Below, in pieces: positions 1 to 8,200 of a stretch of DNA of 64,000 bases. The position numbers and the translations under genes are program-made. The notes beneath the pieces are model-generated. The model was not told the DNA's origin and made no database searches. It saw only the letters and a program-made list of their open reading frames with translations. Source of the stretch: Flavobacterium sp. M31R6 (GTDB lineage: Bacteria > Bacteroidota > Bacteroidia > Flavobacteriales > Flavobacteriaceae); the NCBI RefSeq assembly GCF_013284035.1, contig NZ_CP054141.1:3100001-3164000 (forward strand), given 5' to 3'. Positions within the stretch are counted from its first letter, which is position 1. Each line of letters starts with the position of its first letter.

Positions 1-35
1 TAACCAAACCTAATAAAATCATCTATAATCGTTAT

Positions 36-87
36 TTCAAACACTGTGCCAAAACTCAATTAAAGGCAAATAAAATCTACAAAATAC
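36..87 (-). promoter_or_regulatory. Sigma-54-like promoter module, copy A
   Basis: Read on the minus strand, 52-36 is TTGGCAC, five bases, TTGAA. This is the -24/-12 layout of RpoN promoters with correct spacing, but with A where the -12 element usually has C. The upstream 35 bases are shared with copy B at 367-418: 46 of 52 bases are identical, by hand alignment. Transcription would run leftward out of the window from about position 24. The first bases of that RNA include TTAGGTTTGGTT, resembling the RNA behind copy B. No protein gene starts within the visible 24 bases. Confidence 0.4.
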
Positions 88-231
88 ATAATTTTAAACA
101 AAATATAAGATTAATATTTCAATAAAATATTTTGAAACCCCTTTTTTTAAAAATAATCGATTAGCTAATCTTGTGTCAGTCTAGTCAAAATAAAATATGC
201 GAAAGTGGCTTCTACAATTTCGTTATATTGT

Positions 232-262
232 ATAAAAAAGATGCTCCATAAAGGAGCATCTT
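232..262 (-). terminator. Rho-independent terminator of the candidate small RNA
   Basis: Perfect 10-base-pair stem (238-247 with 253-262), loop of five, followed on the minus strand by a run of T from the A tract at 232-239. It lies 230 bases beyond the separate ccs terminator at 495-521, so it does not belong to the ccs gene. Confidence 0.7.
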
Positions 263-355
263 ACTAACTAATTGTAATCGATAATTCTATAGATATTTGA
301 ATGTAAACCAACCTACCAACCTAATCTACAATATCTTGGAGTCATAGAACTATCT
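232..355 (-). ncRNA. Candidate small RNA (about 120 nt) behind a sigma-54-like promoter
   Basis: No reading frame is visible here. The minus-strand RNA would begin just after the sigma-54-like box at 367-383. It has a perfect 9-base-pair hairpin near its 5' end (arms 353-361 and 340-348, loop of 4), then an unpaired GGTTGGTAGGTTGG segment near 311-325. It ends in a perfect 10-base-pair hairpin (262-253 with 247-238) followed by a U tract. Promoter, structured body and terminator in order argue for an independent transcript. The G-rich single-stranded stretch is a plausible mRNA-pairing seed. No known RNA family is asserted. The 5' end may lie a few bases further up, inside the first hairpin. 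Confidence 0.45.
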
Positions 356-366
356 ATGACTAACTT

Positions 367-418
367 TTCAAACACCGTGCCAAAATTCATTTAAAAGCAA
401 ATTATATCTACAAAATAC
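367..418 (-). promoter_or_regulatory. Sigma-54-like promoter module, copy B
   Basis: On the minus strand 383-367 reads TTGGCACG, four bases, TTGAA, close to the RpoN consensus with the right -24/-12 spacing and one deviation in the -12 element. The 35 bases upstream match copy A at 36-87, including a TTTTGTAGAT block. This conservation outside the core suggests an activator-binding site; that part is inference. A transcript from here would start near 355 and meet the terminator at 238-262. Confidence 0.45.
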
Positions 419-486
419 CATTTTTTTAATTAAACGTAAGTTTTGTATTATTTTAAAAAAAAATAAATAACCATTTTGACATGAAA

Positions 487-521
487 CAAAAAAATAAGGT
501 CCAACACGATGCCGAACCTTA
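487..521 (-). terminator. Terminator of the ccs gene
   Basis: Six-base-pair stem (495-500 with 516-521) just beyond the ccs stop codon, followed on the minus strand by seven T (the A run at 488-494). The loop is long at 15 bases, so stability is moderate. Confidence 0.5.
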
Positions 522-546
522 CTAGAATATAAATTAGTTCTAAAAA

Positions 547-3500
547 TTACTTCTTATAAAACTTTCTGTATTTTGGATATGTAATAGCTCCGATTAAAGA
601 TATTGTGCCTAAAGAATACCAAATCCAACTCAATGAATGGGCTTCACCGCTTGCATAGGAATGTAATCCCACCAAATGGAAGTTTACCCCATAATAAGTA
701 AACAAAATAGATATAAAAGCAAACATACTCATTAAATTGAAAGTCCATTTACCTCTTAAAGAAGGTACAAATCGAGCATGAATCACAAATGCATATACCA
801 TAATACTGATTAATGCCCAAGTTTCTTTTGGATCCCAACCCCAGTAACGTCCCCAACTTTCATTGGCCCATTGTCCCCCAAGGAAGTTTCCAATGGTTAA
901 CATAATCAGACCTATTGTCAGTGACATTTCGTTGATGTACGTGATTTCTTTAATATTCAAATCCATTTTCGTTTTGTTCTTTTCATTCGTAAAAAAGATT
1001 AAAAGAAGTGACACAAAACCAAGTATCATTCCCAAAGCAAATGGTCCATAACTTGCAACAATAACTGCAACGTGAATCATTAACCAATACGAATTAAGAA
1101 CAGGCTGCAAGTTTGCAATTTCTGGATCAATCCAGTTTGCATAAGCTGCCGTAAGTATCATTGCAGTTACAAACGCCGCCGAAGCCACAGTCAATTTCGA
1201 TTTAATATCAAAAGCCAATCCAAAGAACATTGTTGCCCAAGCCACATATACAATAGCTTCGTAAGCATTACTCCAAGGTGCATGTCCCGAAATATACCAG
1301 CGAGCACACAATGTAATGGTATGCAATACGAAAAGCACCGCAATAAAAATATGCATTGAATTCACTAAAACATTCAAAACTTTGGACTCCTTAAAGATTT
1401 TAAGAATAGTAAAGAACAGCATCAATATTGCCCCAAATAAGTAAGCGTAAGGCAACTTTTGAAGCAAATCGTACTTGTTATATGCGATTTCAAGATTAAT
1501 TTTATCGTCACTTGGCCTTACTTTACTTCCAAATTTCTTTTGAAAACCGTTGATGCTTTCCAGTAAATCATCTGCAGTTTTATAATTTTTGGATTCGATG
1601 GCATGACTTAAGGTTCCAAAATAAAGTGGCAATATACTTTTAGTGTACGTAGAATCCATTCCTTTCAAACCAGCATGTTCCAATTCTAAATACGAAATCC
1701 ATTTATTGCCTGGATCATTTGGTATTGGAAAAATTCTCAAGATGCTTCCGCTCAAGGCAGATTCCATCAAGTTTACTTTCTTATCCGTTTCAACAAAATC
1801 TTTCTCAAACTGATTTGGATTCCCGGCTTTGTAGGCCGCATCAAGATATGGCGATAATTTATAATTCCCCTTTTCGTCAAAGAAAGAAATAAAAGGCGCG
1901 TATTTATCTTTGGAATCAATTCCGATAATCTTACGGATACTGTCGTTTCCGGATTTAATATAGATAAGCGGAATTTCAATCCACAATTGTGCACTTTGTG
2001 TCATTGACAAAAATACCTGATCCGAATTCATTCCGTTATAAGTATCGGAATGGCTTACTTTTCGTAACAATTCAGATGAGAAAGTATTGATTGGTTTCAT
2101 TCTACCGCCGGCATCCTGAATAATCAATCTACCAAACTTTGCTGCATGTTCCGGCGTAACGGTATAAGCTGTCAATACCGAATCCAATTGTTTTTGCGTT
2201 GGTTTTATCCTAACGTGCCCCGTGTTTTCAGCATGTGAATCTCCTGCCTTTTCATTTGAATGATCATGATTATGTTCTTGTGCAAAACCGGTTAGGCTCA
2301 TAAACAATACCAAAATCGTGATTAATTTTGCTTTTTTATCTTTCACAACATCTAATTTTCTTTTCAAATCGGCAAAACGGGAATGCTTGGTAAACATAAT
2401 AGCCATCATACTAAAAAACAGTAAAAAGTATCCTAAATAAGTAATTGTTGTTCCCCAATAATCGTGATTTACAGATAATACTGTTCCTTTTTCGTCTGGA
2501 TCAAATGAAGATTGAAAAAAGCGATAACCCTCATGATCCAATACATGATTCATGTAAATTCTGGCATCAAACGGTTTTGTCGAATCCTGAACAGTAACTT
2601 GGCTTTCAAAAGAAGAATAGCTTTTCTCAGTTCCTGGATATTTTTGAGCAATAAAATCATTTAGTTTAATCTTAAATGGCAAGACATAAGCTTTGCTTCC
2701 ATAGAAAAACGTATATTCATTCGCCCCAATTTTAACTGTTTTAGAATCCCCAGTTTTCCCTTTGGAACCAATTAACGTCACTATTTCCTCTTTTCCATTG
2801 GCAGAAAGCCTAACTATAAGAGCATCCTCATGATTCTTTTCTTTAAAATCATTTTTGGATTCATAGTCAATTACTCCCGTAACTGCAGGCTCTGGAAAAA
2901 CAAAACGAATATCTCCAATGCTATACAATGAACGCATCATCAAAGGCTGCACAACATCTTTCACCACTTTTCCTTGTAGTTTGTCAGCCATTCGCATAAA
3001 ATCTCCTTCAAAAGGCATTTGAATCGTGTAACTTTCTCCTGTGGTATTGATATTGATTGCTCCCTCAGTAAATTTATTCAAGGCAAAAAGTACATTGTGA
3101 ATGTTTTGCACTTCGCCCGATTTCAAGAAATGTTCTTCACGGCCTCCGGCTCCAGCTTCGACCAATTTAAAGTATAAGCTGCCTTTTGGATCGGGCTTAA
3201 CGTATTCTTTGGCACCCATAATAAAATTTTTATAGTGCACCTCAAACGGATTTCCTGCAAAATCACCCGTCATCTTAAAATCATTGTCGGTAACTGGTGA
3301 CAATAAAAGAGGCTTCTCAAAAACCCTACGCTTCATTTCCCCTTTGTATTCTCCATCAACAAAAAGAGTCAGAAATGTTTTATCCGAATAAAACTGATTC
3401 TCTGCAGCGCCTTCGCGAATCGGCATCATTCCTTCAAAACTGATGTAACGCGTAATAAAAGCACCCGCTATGATAAATATAAAAGCCAAATGCAGAATTA

Positions 3501-3738
3501 AAGTCGCCCATTTCTCTTTTTTAAGCAACTGATAGCGCTTGATATTTCCAATGAAGTTAATCATGAAAAATCCCATGATAGCTTCGAACCACCAGGTATT
3601 ATAAACTAAAATTCGAGCTGTATCGGTATTGTATTTGCTTTCGATAAAAGTTCCTGTTCCCATTGCAATTGCAAAAGTCAAGAATAATAAAGCCATCAAT
3701 CGGGTAGAAAATAGGACAGAGAATAATTTTTTATCCAT
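547..3738 (-). CDS. ccsBA: Cytochrome c biogenesis protein, CcsB-CcsA (ResB-ResC) fusion
   Basis: Inner-membrane haem handling and attachment protein of system II cytochrome c maturation, with the ResB-like and CcsA-like parts in one chain of 1063 residues. The N-terminal part has early membrane segments and a large periplasmic domain. The C-terminal part is multi-spanning and carries RWYISGHAPWSNAYE and the tryptophan-rich haem motif WGRYWGWDPKETW near residue 960. Between them (about residues 475-510) is a hydrophobic segment ending in FAQ and a His-rich stretch, HNHDHSN, possibly metal or haem binding. I chose the ATG at 3736-3738 rather than the upstream in-frame ATG at 3792, because a TAnnTTTG box (TACTTTTG, 3777-3770) lies between them and the protein then starts directly before the first membrane segment. 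It is monocistronic, with a terminator at 495-521. Confidence 0.9.
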   Translation of the reverse strand: MDKKLFSVLFSTRLMALLFLTFAIAMGTGTFIESKYNTDTARILVYNTWWFEAIMGFFMINFIGNIKRYQLLKKEKWATLILHLAFIFIIAGAFITRYISFEGMMPIREGAAENQFYSDKTFLTLFVDGEYKGEMKRRVFEKPLLLSPVTDNDFKMTGDFAGNPFEVHYKNFIMGAKEYVKPDPKGSLYFKLVEAGAGGREEHFLKSGEVQNIHNVLFALNKFTEGAININTTGESYTIQMPFEGDFMRMADKLQGKVVKDVVQPLMMRSLYSIGDIRFVFPEPAVTGVIDYESKNDFKEKNHEDALIVRLSANGKEEIVTLIGSKGKTGDSKTVKIGANEYTFFYGSKAYVLPFKIKLNDFIAQKYPGTEKSYSSFESQVTVQDSTKPFDARIYMNHVLDHEGYRFFQSSFDPDEKGTVLSVNHDYWGTTITYLGYFLLFFSMMAIMFTKHSRFADLKRKLDVVKDKKAKLITILVLFMSLTGFAQEHNHDHSNEKAGDSHAENTGHVRIKPTQKQLDSVLTAYTVTPEHAAKFGRLIIQDAGGRMKPINTFSSELLRKVSHSDTYNGMNSDQVFLSMTQSAQLWIEIPLIYIKSGNDSIRKIIGIDSKDKYAPFISFFDEKGNYKLSPYLDAAYKAGNPNQFEKDFVETDKKVNLMESALSGSILRIFPIPNDPGNKWISYLELEHAGLKGMDSTYTKSILPLYFGTLSHAIESKNYKTADDLLESINGFQKKFGSKVRPSDDKINLEIAYNKYDLLQKLPYAYLFGAILMLFFTILKIFKESKVLNVLVNSMHIFIAVLFVLHTITLCARWYISGHAPWSNAYEAIVYVAWATMFFGLAFDIKSKLTVASAAFVTAMILTAAYANWIDPEIANLQPVLNSYWLMIHVAVIVASYGPFALGMILGFVSLLLIFFTNEKNKTKMDLNIKEITYINEMSLTIGLIMLTIGNFLGGQWANESWGRYWGWDPKETWALISIMVYAFVIHARFVPSLRGKWTFNLMSMFAFISILFTYYGVNFHLVGLHSYASGEAHSLSWIWYSLGTISLIGAITYPKYRKFYKK

Positions 3739-3769
3739 TTGGGAGTAAATTTCGTTTAATAAAGTGTCG

Positions 3770-3777
3770 CAAAAGTA
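3770..3777 (-). promoter_or_regulatory. Promoter -7 box for ccsBA
   Basis: TACTTTTG on the minus strand matches the Bacteroidota TAnnTTTG element and gives a leader of about 25 bases before the ATG at 3738. No clear -33 TTTG is seen at the ideal distance. Confidence 0.4.
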
Positions 3778-3921
3778 CTCAAAAATGTCCACTTCTTTAA
3801 GGACCCAATTGTTAATTTAATCCAAAATTAAGCGTCTTTTTTTAGAGAAAAAGCAATAAACCATACATATGCCAGTTATTGTGAGATTAAAAAATTGAAA
3901 CCAACACTTCATTTTTTTTGC

Positions 3922-3929
3922 TAATTTTG
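3922..3929 (+). promoter_or_regulatory. Promoter -7 box for the DUF2520 operon
   Basis: TAATTTTG matches TAnnTTTG and ends only four bases before the ATG at 3934. Transcription would start at or next to the start codon, so the message would be nearly leaderless. A TTG at 3895-3897 is a weak -33 candidate at slightly long spacing. Confidence 0.4.
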
Positions 3930-3933
3930 CCAA

Positions 3934-4695
3934 ATGATTAAAATAACGATTATCGGTTCCGGAAATGTAGCGCAACACCTGATTGACGCTTTCGCAAAAA
4001 ACAATGTGGTCGAAATCATTCAGGTTTTTTCAAGAACTCAAAAAGATATTAGTCCCAATCTCGATTCCAATAAAATTACCAATGATTGGAATGCTTTGGT
4101 GGAAGCCGATTTGTACATCATTGCCGTTTCTGATGATGCGATTGCCAGCGTTTCATCTCAATTGCCTTTTGAAAATCGCTTGGTCGTCCATACATCGGGA
4201 AGCGCACCTTTGACATCGCTAAATGACAAGAATCGAAAAGGCGTTTTTTATCCGTTACAGACTTTCACCAAAGGGAAAGCAATTGATTTTAAAACTATCC
4301 CTTTTTGCTTGGAAACACAGTTTGAAAACGATTATATACTATTGGAAAAAGTAGCGAAATCCATTTCTGATAATGTTTATAAAATCGATTCCCACCAACG
4401 AAAAGCGTTGCATGTGGCCGCTGTTTTTGTCAACAACTTCACTAATTATTTGTATCAATTAGGGAACGATATTTGCCAAGAGAATCATGTTCCTTTCGAT
4501 ATCTTGAAACCATTGATTCTGGAAACTGCCGAGAAACTCTTGACGCTTTCGCCAAAAGATGCCCAAACTGGTCCAGCCAAACGCAATGATATTTCGACAA
4601 TTGAAGCACATGAATCTTTTTTGTCAAATGAAAATCAATCCACTATTTATAAAATATTAACCCAATCTATACAAAATCATGGCAAAAAGCTATAA
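3934..4695 (+). CDS. Rossmann-like / DUF2520 domain protein
   Basis: Predicted NAD(P)-binding protein of 253 residues, related to the 6-phosphogluconate/F420-dependent dehydrogenase fold. The N-terminal Rossmann motif GSGNVA is at residues 8-13. The C-terminal helical DUF2520 part has HVAAVFVNNFTNYLYQLG and GPAKRNDISTIEAHESFL, both strongly family-typical. The substrate is not known. It overlaps the following KdsC-like gene by 17 bases, so the two are translated from one message. This pairing with a KDO-8-phosphate phosphatase-like gene is common in Flavobacteria, which hints at a cell-envelope or housekeeping role without defining it. Confidence 0.85.
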   Translation: MIKITIIGSGNVAQHLIDAFAKNNVVEIIQVFSRTQKDISPNLDSNKITNDWNALVEADLYIIAVSDDAIASVSSQLPFENRLVVHTSGSAPLTSLNDKNRKGVFYPLQTFTKGKAIDFKTIPFCLETQFENDYILLEKVAKSISDNVYKIDSHQRKALHVAAVFVNNFTNYLYQLGNDICQENHVPFDILKPLILETAEKLLTLSPKDAQTGPAKRNDISTIEAHESFLSNENQSTIYKILTQSIQNHGKKL

Positions 4696-5206
4696 AGAAA
4701 TAATGAATGATATTACTACGTTTGTATTTGACGTAGATGGCGTACTAACGGACGGTTCTGTTTTTGTTACCAATGAAGGAGAGATGCTTAGAACGATGAG
4801 CATCCGCGACGGTTATGCCATGAAAGCAGCTATAGAAAGTGGTTACCATGTTTGCATTATTTCGGGCGGAAGTAACGAAGGTGTTCGCGTGAGACTTCGC
4901 AATTTAGGAATTACCGATATCCATTTGGGTACTCCAGATAAAGTGAAAACGTTCAAAGAATATACTGATGTTTATGGAATCAATCCGGAACAAGTTTTAT
5001 ACATGGGTGACGATATCCCCGATTATCACGTAATGAAATTGGTAGGATTGCCTACTTGCCCACAAGACGCAAGTCCCGAAATCAAAGCTGTTTCGAGCTA
5101 TATTTCTCACATAAAAGGAGGAAAAGGTGCCGCTCGTGATGTGATTGAACAAGTGATGAAAGTGCAAGGAAAATGGATGGCTTATTTTGACGGGAAACTT
5201 GATTAA
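4679..5206 (+). CDS. HAD phosphatase of the KdsC (KDO 8-phosphate phosphatase) family
   Basis: Cap-less HAD phosphatase of 175 residues, the usual length for KdsC/YrbI. Motif I is FDVDGVLTDG with catalytic D18 and D20, motif II is IISGGS around residues 60-65, the conserved Lys is K88 in GTPDKVK, and the metal-binding motif is GDDIPD at 110-115. The expected reaction is hydrolysis of 3-deoxy-D-manno-octulosonate 8-phosphate to KDO in lipopolysaccharide synthesis. Related enzymes act on other sugar-acid phosphates, so specificity is inferred. It starts inside the 3' end of the DUF2520 gene. Confidence 0.85.
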   Translation: MAKSYKEIMNDITTFVFDVDGVLTDGSVFVTNEGEMLRTMSIRDGYAMKAAIESGYHVCIISGGSNEGVRVRLRNLGITDIHLGTPDKVKTFKEYTDVYGINPEQVLYMGDDIPDYHVMKLVGLPTCPQDASPEIKAVSSYISHIKGGKGAARDVIEQVMKVQGKWMAYFDGKLD

Positions 5207-5245
5207 GATTTTAGATTGCAGAATTAAGAATTAAGACTGCAGATT
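5207..5245. repeat. AT-rich degenerate intergenic repeat
   Basis: Short tandem words of the type TTAGATTGCAGAATTAAGAA followed by a variant. Related words occur at 25096-25152. This looks like a dispersed noncoding spacer repeat, not a gene. Confidence 0.35.
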
Positions 5246-5301
5246 TTAGATTTCTGTGAATTCGTAACTCATAACTCATACCCCAAAACCAAATATTGAA
5301 C

Positions 5302-6228
5302 ATGAAATACCTCAAATTAATACGTTACCAAAACCTGTTGATGCTTGCTTTGATGCAATTGCTTTTTCGATATGCCTTTTTAAATTACCAAAATATTCCT
5401 TTGGCACTTAATGACTGGCAATACTTTTTATTGGTATTTGCAACGGTTATGATTGCTGCTGGGGGTTATGTCATCAATAACATTATGGATCAGGCAACCG
5501 ACAATGACAACAAACCCAATCAGGTTGTTGTTGGAAAAAGCATATCCGAAACCAATGCTTACAATGTTTATTTTGTTTGTACCGTTTTGGGAGTTGGCGC
5601 TGGATTCTATTTATCAAATGTAATTGCGAAACCAGGGTTTGCGGCTATTTTTATTATTATTTCGGCAACCTTGTATCTTTATGCGACCAGCTTGAAACAA
5701 ATTTTACTTATAGGAAACTTTATTGTGGCATCTTTGTTGGCTTTCAGCGTACTGATAATTGGGATTTTCGACCTATTACCAGTTATCAATCCTGGAAACC
5801 GAATCATTATGGCCGACTTGTTTTCTATCCTTTTGGACTATGCAATATTTGCCTTTGTCATTAATTTTATTAGAGAAATTGTAAAAGATCTCGAAGATGT
5901 GAATGGCGATTACAATCAGGGAATGAATACATTACCCATTGCTTTAGGCATCAGCAGAACATCAAAATTAGTGTTAGCTTTGAGTTTGATTCCATTGGTT
6001 ATGGTAATATTCTACATCAAAAACTACTTTTTTGCATTCGATTTATACTTAGCAACAATATATGCCTTAATAGGTATTGTAGCTCCATTAATTTATTTTG
6101 CTGTAAAAATGGTAGATGCCAAAAAGAGCCAGGATTTTCATCATTTGAGTACTGTCTTAAAACTTATTATTTTATCTGGATTGTTCTCAATTGCGATTGT
6201 TACCTATAATATTTTACACCATGCTTAA
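5302..6228 (+). CDS. UbiA-family prenyltransferase (geranylgeranylglycerol-phosphate geranylgeranyltransferase-like)
   Basis: Integral membrane prenyltransferase of 308 residues with about eight or nine hydrophobic segments. The first Asp-rich motif is NNIMDQATDND (residues 59-69) and the second is KDLEDVNGDYNQG near residue 195, matching the two Mg-diphosphate sites of UbiA enzymes. Flavobacterial members are usually named geranylgeranylglycerol-phosphate geranylgeranyltransferase, but the acceptor cannot be read from the sequence. I used the ATG at 5302 and not the in-frame TTG two codons earlier. The maf gene overlaps its stop codon. Confidence 0.8.
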   Translation: MKYLKLIRYQNLLMLALMQLLFRYAFLNYQNIPLALNDWQYFLLVFATVMIAAGGYVINNIMDQATDNDNKPNQVVVGKSISETNAYNVYFVCTVLGVGAGFYLSNVIAKPGFAAIFIIISATLYLYATSLKQILLIGNFIVASLLAFSVLIIGIFDLLPVINPGNRIIMADLFSILLDYAIFAFVINFIREIVKDLEDVNGDYNQGMNTLPIALGISRTSKLVLALSLIPLVMVIFYIKNYFFAFDLYLATIYALIGIVAPLIYFAVKMVDAKKSQDFHHLSTVLKLIILSGLFSIAIVTYNILHHA

Positions 6229-6802
6229 AGAAAAACTCAAAAACTACAAACTTATATTAGCTTCCGGTTCTCCAAGAAGACAACAATTTTTTAAGGATTT
6301 GGACTTGGATTTTGAAATTCGGCTTAAAGAAATCGAAGAAATTTTCCCACCCGAATTGAAAGCAGAGGAAATCACTAACTATCTCGCACAACTGAAAGCC
6401 AGCGCTTTTGAAGGTGAATTGCAAAACAATGAAATTTTAATCACGAGTGACACTATTGTTTGGCACAAAAATTGTGCTTTAGGTAAACCTAAGGACCATC
6501 AGGATGCTTTTGAAATATTGAAATCGTTATCAAATGCGACGCACGAAGTAATAACTTCGGTCTGTTTCAAGACAAATTTATCTTCAAATTTGATATACGA
6601 GACAACAAAAGTTACCTTCAATGCGTTAACTGATGAAGCTATTCTTTATTATTTGGAAAATTATAAACCGTATGATAAAGCAGGAGCTTATGGAATTCAA
6701 GAATGGATTGGATTTATTGGAGTTTCAAAAATTGAAGGTTCCTATGCCAATGTTATGGGAATGCCGACAGATAAAGTATATGACTATTTGAGTAATTTAT
6801 AA
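6221..6802 (+). CDS. maf: Maf-family nucleoside triphosphate pyrophosphatase
   Basis: Cytosolic nucleotide pyrophosphatase of 193 residues that removes modified or non-canonical NTPs. It shows the Maf signature LASGSPRRQQF at residues 13-23, the SDTIVW loop, a KP-D-A-L-LS-HEV region, and YDKAGAYGIQ followed by GSYANVMGMP near the C-terminus. The ATG at 6221 lies inside the end of the prenyltransferase gene, with an 8-base overlap (ATGCTTAA), so translation is coupled. An upstream in-frame ATG at 6191 would add ten unconserved residues and is rejected. Confidence 0.88.
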   Translation: MLKEKLKNYKLILASGSPRRQQFFKDLDLDFEIRLKEIEEIFPPELKAEEITNYLAQLKASAFEGELQNNEILITSDTIVWHKNCALGKPKDHQDAFEILKSLSNATHEVITSVCFKTNLSSNLIYETTKVTFNALTDEAILYYLENYKPYDKAGAYGIQEWIGFIGVSKIEGSYANVMGMPTDKVYDYLSNL

Positions 6803-6819
6803 AAAACATAAAAAAATTA

Positions 6820-7353
6820 ATGGATTTTTTTGATCAATATCTTAAAGAGCAGATAAGTACTGGAGTATTGATTTTGATTGTCATTTTGTCCCGCACTGTT
6901 GTTTCAAAATTAGTGAGACGATATGCAAAGACAAGCCAAATTATTGAACGAAGAACCAATTTAGTTATAAAATACATTAATATCCTTATCAATATTTTGG
7001 CTTTAATCACCTTAATATTAATTTGGGGAGTTCAAGCCAAAGATATTCTCATTACACTTTCGTCAATTGCAACGGTGATTGGAGTAGCAATGTTTGCACA
7101 ATGGTCTATATTGAGTAATATTACATCAGGAATTATTTTATTTTTTTCGTTTCCGTTCAAAATTGGAGACGTTATCTTAATCCATGACAAAGATTATCTT
7201 GTGGAAGGCGAAATAGAAGATATTGGTGCTTTTCACGTGACAATCCGCTCAAAAGAAGGAGAAATAGTTATTTATCCTAACAACTTATTCTTTCAAAAAG
7301 GAATTTCAATTATTAAAAAACCTACTAACAATAATAATGAATTTACCGATTAA
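6820..7353 (+). CDS. Small MscS-type mechanosensitive channel
   Basis: Inner-membrane protein of 177 residues with three N-terminal hydrophobic segments and a short MscS beta domain. The pore-lining region around TVIGVAMFAQWSILSNITSG and the FPFKIGDVI / IYPNNLFF motifs are typical of the MscS core. It lacks the large C-terminal cage of full-length MscS (about 280 residues). The likely role is relief of osmotic pressure. It lies 17 bases after maf and is probably the last gene of that operon. Confidence 0.82.
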   Translation: MDFFDQYLKEQISTGVLILIVILSRTVVSKLVRRYAKTSQIIERRTNLVIKYINILINILALITLILIWGVQAKDILITLSSIATVIGVAMFAQWSILSNITSGIILFFSFPFKIGDVILIHDKDYLVEGEIEDIGAFHVTIRSKEGEIVIYPNNLFFQKGISIIKKPTNNNNEFTD

Positions 7354-7407
7354 CGGTTAAATAAATATTATTTTTTAAAATTAAACCCAACTCTAAATTT
7401 AAATACA

Positions 7408-7959
7408 ATGAAAACAATTAAATTATTTATTATCGCAATCCTGTTTTTTACGGTGAGCTCAACAAAGGCACAGGTTTCTGTTGATGTAAATATAGGAACG
7501 CCAAACGTAAATGTACATGTAGGAACGCCTCCTCCTCCCCCAGCCCCTGCTCCTGTTCCTGTTTGGGGACCTGTCGGTTACGACGAAGTGGAGTATTACT
7601 ATTTACCGGATATTCAAGTTTACTATGACATCAGATTGGCACAGTATATTTACTTTGGAAATGGAAAATGGATTCGTTCCAGATATTTACCAAGCCATTG
7701 TAGAAACTACGACTTATACCATGGCTACAAAGTAGTTTTGACTGATTACCATGGTCATACCCCTTATACTTATTTCAATACCCACAAAGTGAAATACTAC
7801 AAAGGTTACAAGGGAAAACCTCAAAAAAGTAGAGGTGAGTACCAAGTACGTTATGATGATCATGACCACCATGATAATGATAATCATAACGACCATCATG
7901 GTAATGATCACCACGATAACCATGGCGAAAAAGGCCATAATGGAAAAGGAAAACATTAA
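7408..7959 (+). CDS. Secreted protein with proline-rich linker and His/Asp-rich tail
   Basis: 183 residues, function not recognised. It has a clear signal peptide ending near SSTKAQ, a short VDVNIGTPNVNVHVG segment, a PPPPPAPAPVPV linker (about residues 43-54), and a Tyr-rich central domain (DEVEYYYLPDIQVYYDIR, then GNGKWIRSRYLP). The last 35 or so residues are almost only His, Asp, Asn, Gly and Lys. The tail suggests divalent metal binding, perhaps Ni, Zn or Cu, in the periplasm or outside the cell; this is inference from composition. It is monocistronic, with a strong terminator directly after. Confidence 0.75.
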   Translation: MKTIKLFIIAILFFTVSSTKAQVSVDVNIGTPNVNVHVGTPPPPPAPAPVPVWGPVGYDEVEYYYLPDIQVYYDIRLAQYIYFGNGKWIRSRYLPSHCRNYDLYHGYKVVLTDYHGHTPYTYFNTHKVKYYKGYKGKPQKSRGEYQVRYDDHDHHDNDNHNDHHGNDHHDNHGEKGHNGKGKH

Positions 7960-7981
7960 TTCAATATATCGTTAATTCAAC

Positions 7982-8013
7982 AAAAAGAGTGCTATAAACG
8001 GCACTCTTTTTTT
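7982..8013. terminator. Bidirectional-looking terminator
   Basis: Perfect 11-base-pair stem (7982-7992 with 8001-8011) of AAAAAGAGTGC type with an 8-base loop and a T run on the plus strand. It ends the transcript of the His-rich protein. Confidence 0.8.
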
Positions 8014-8093
8014 GTGATAAATTATTTATAAAAAAAACATAAAATAATAGAAATGAAGTATTTAATCGATAAAAAAAGCATTTAATCAGATTT

Positions 8094-8109
8094 TGGCATA
8101 GTTATTGGT
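8094..8109 (+). promoter_or_regulatory. Possible sigma-54-like promoter
   Basis: TTGGCAT, five bases, TTGGT at the -24/-12 spacing, about 90 bases before the LVIVD lipoprotein start. The -12 element deviates (TTGG instead of TTGC), so this is weak on its own. It is listed because other such sites occur in the window. Confidence 0.25.
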
Positions 8110-8200
8110 TATAGCATAAAAACATTTCAAACTCAGCATTAAAAGAATGTTCAGACGGAAATTTTATTAAAACTTTAAACAATAATCCTTTTACAAAAAC

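Noticed and set aside
7714-7956. An 80-codon minus-strand frame of mostly Met, Ile and Val
   Set aside because: Shadow of the His/Asp-rich tail codons (CAT/GAT read backwards as ATG/ATC).
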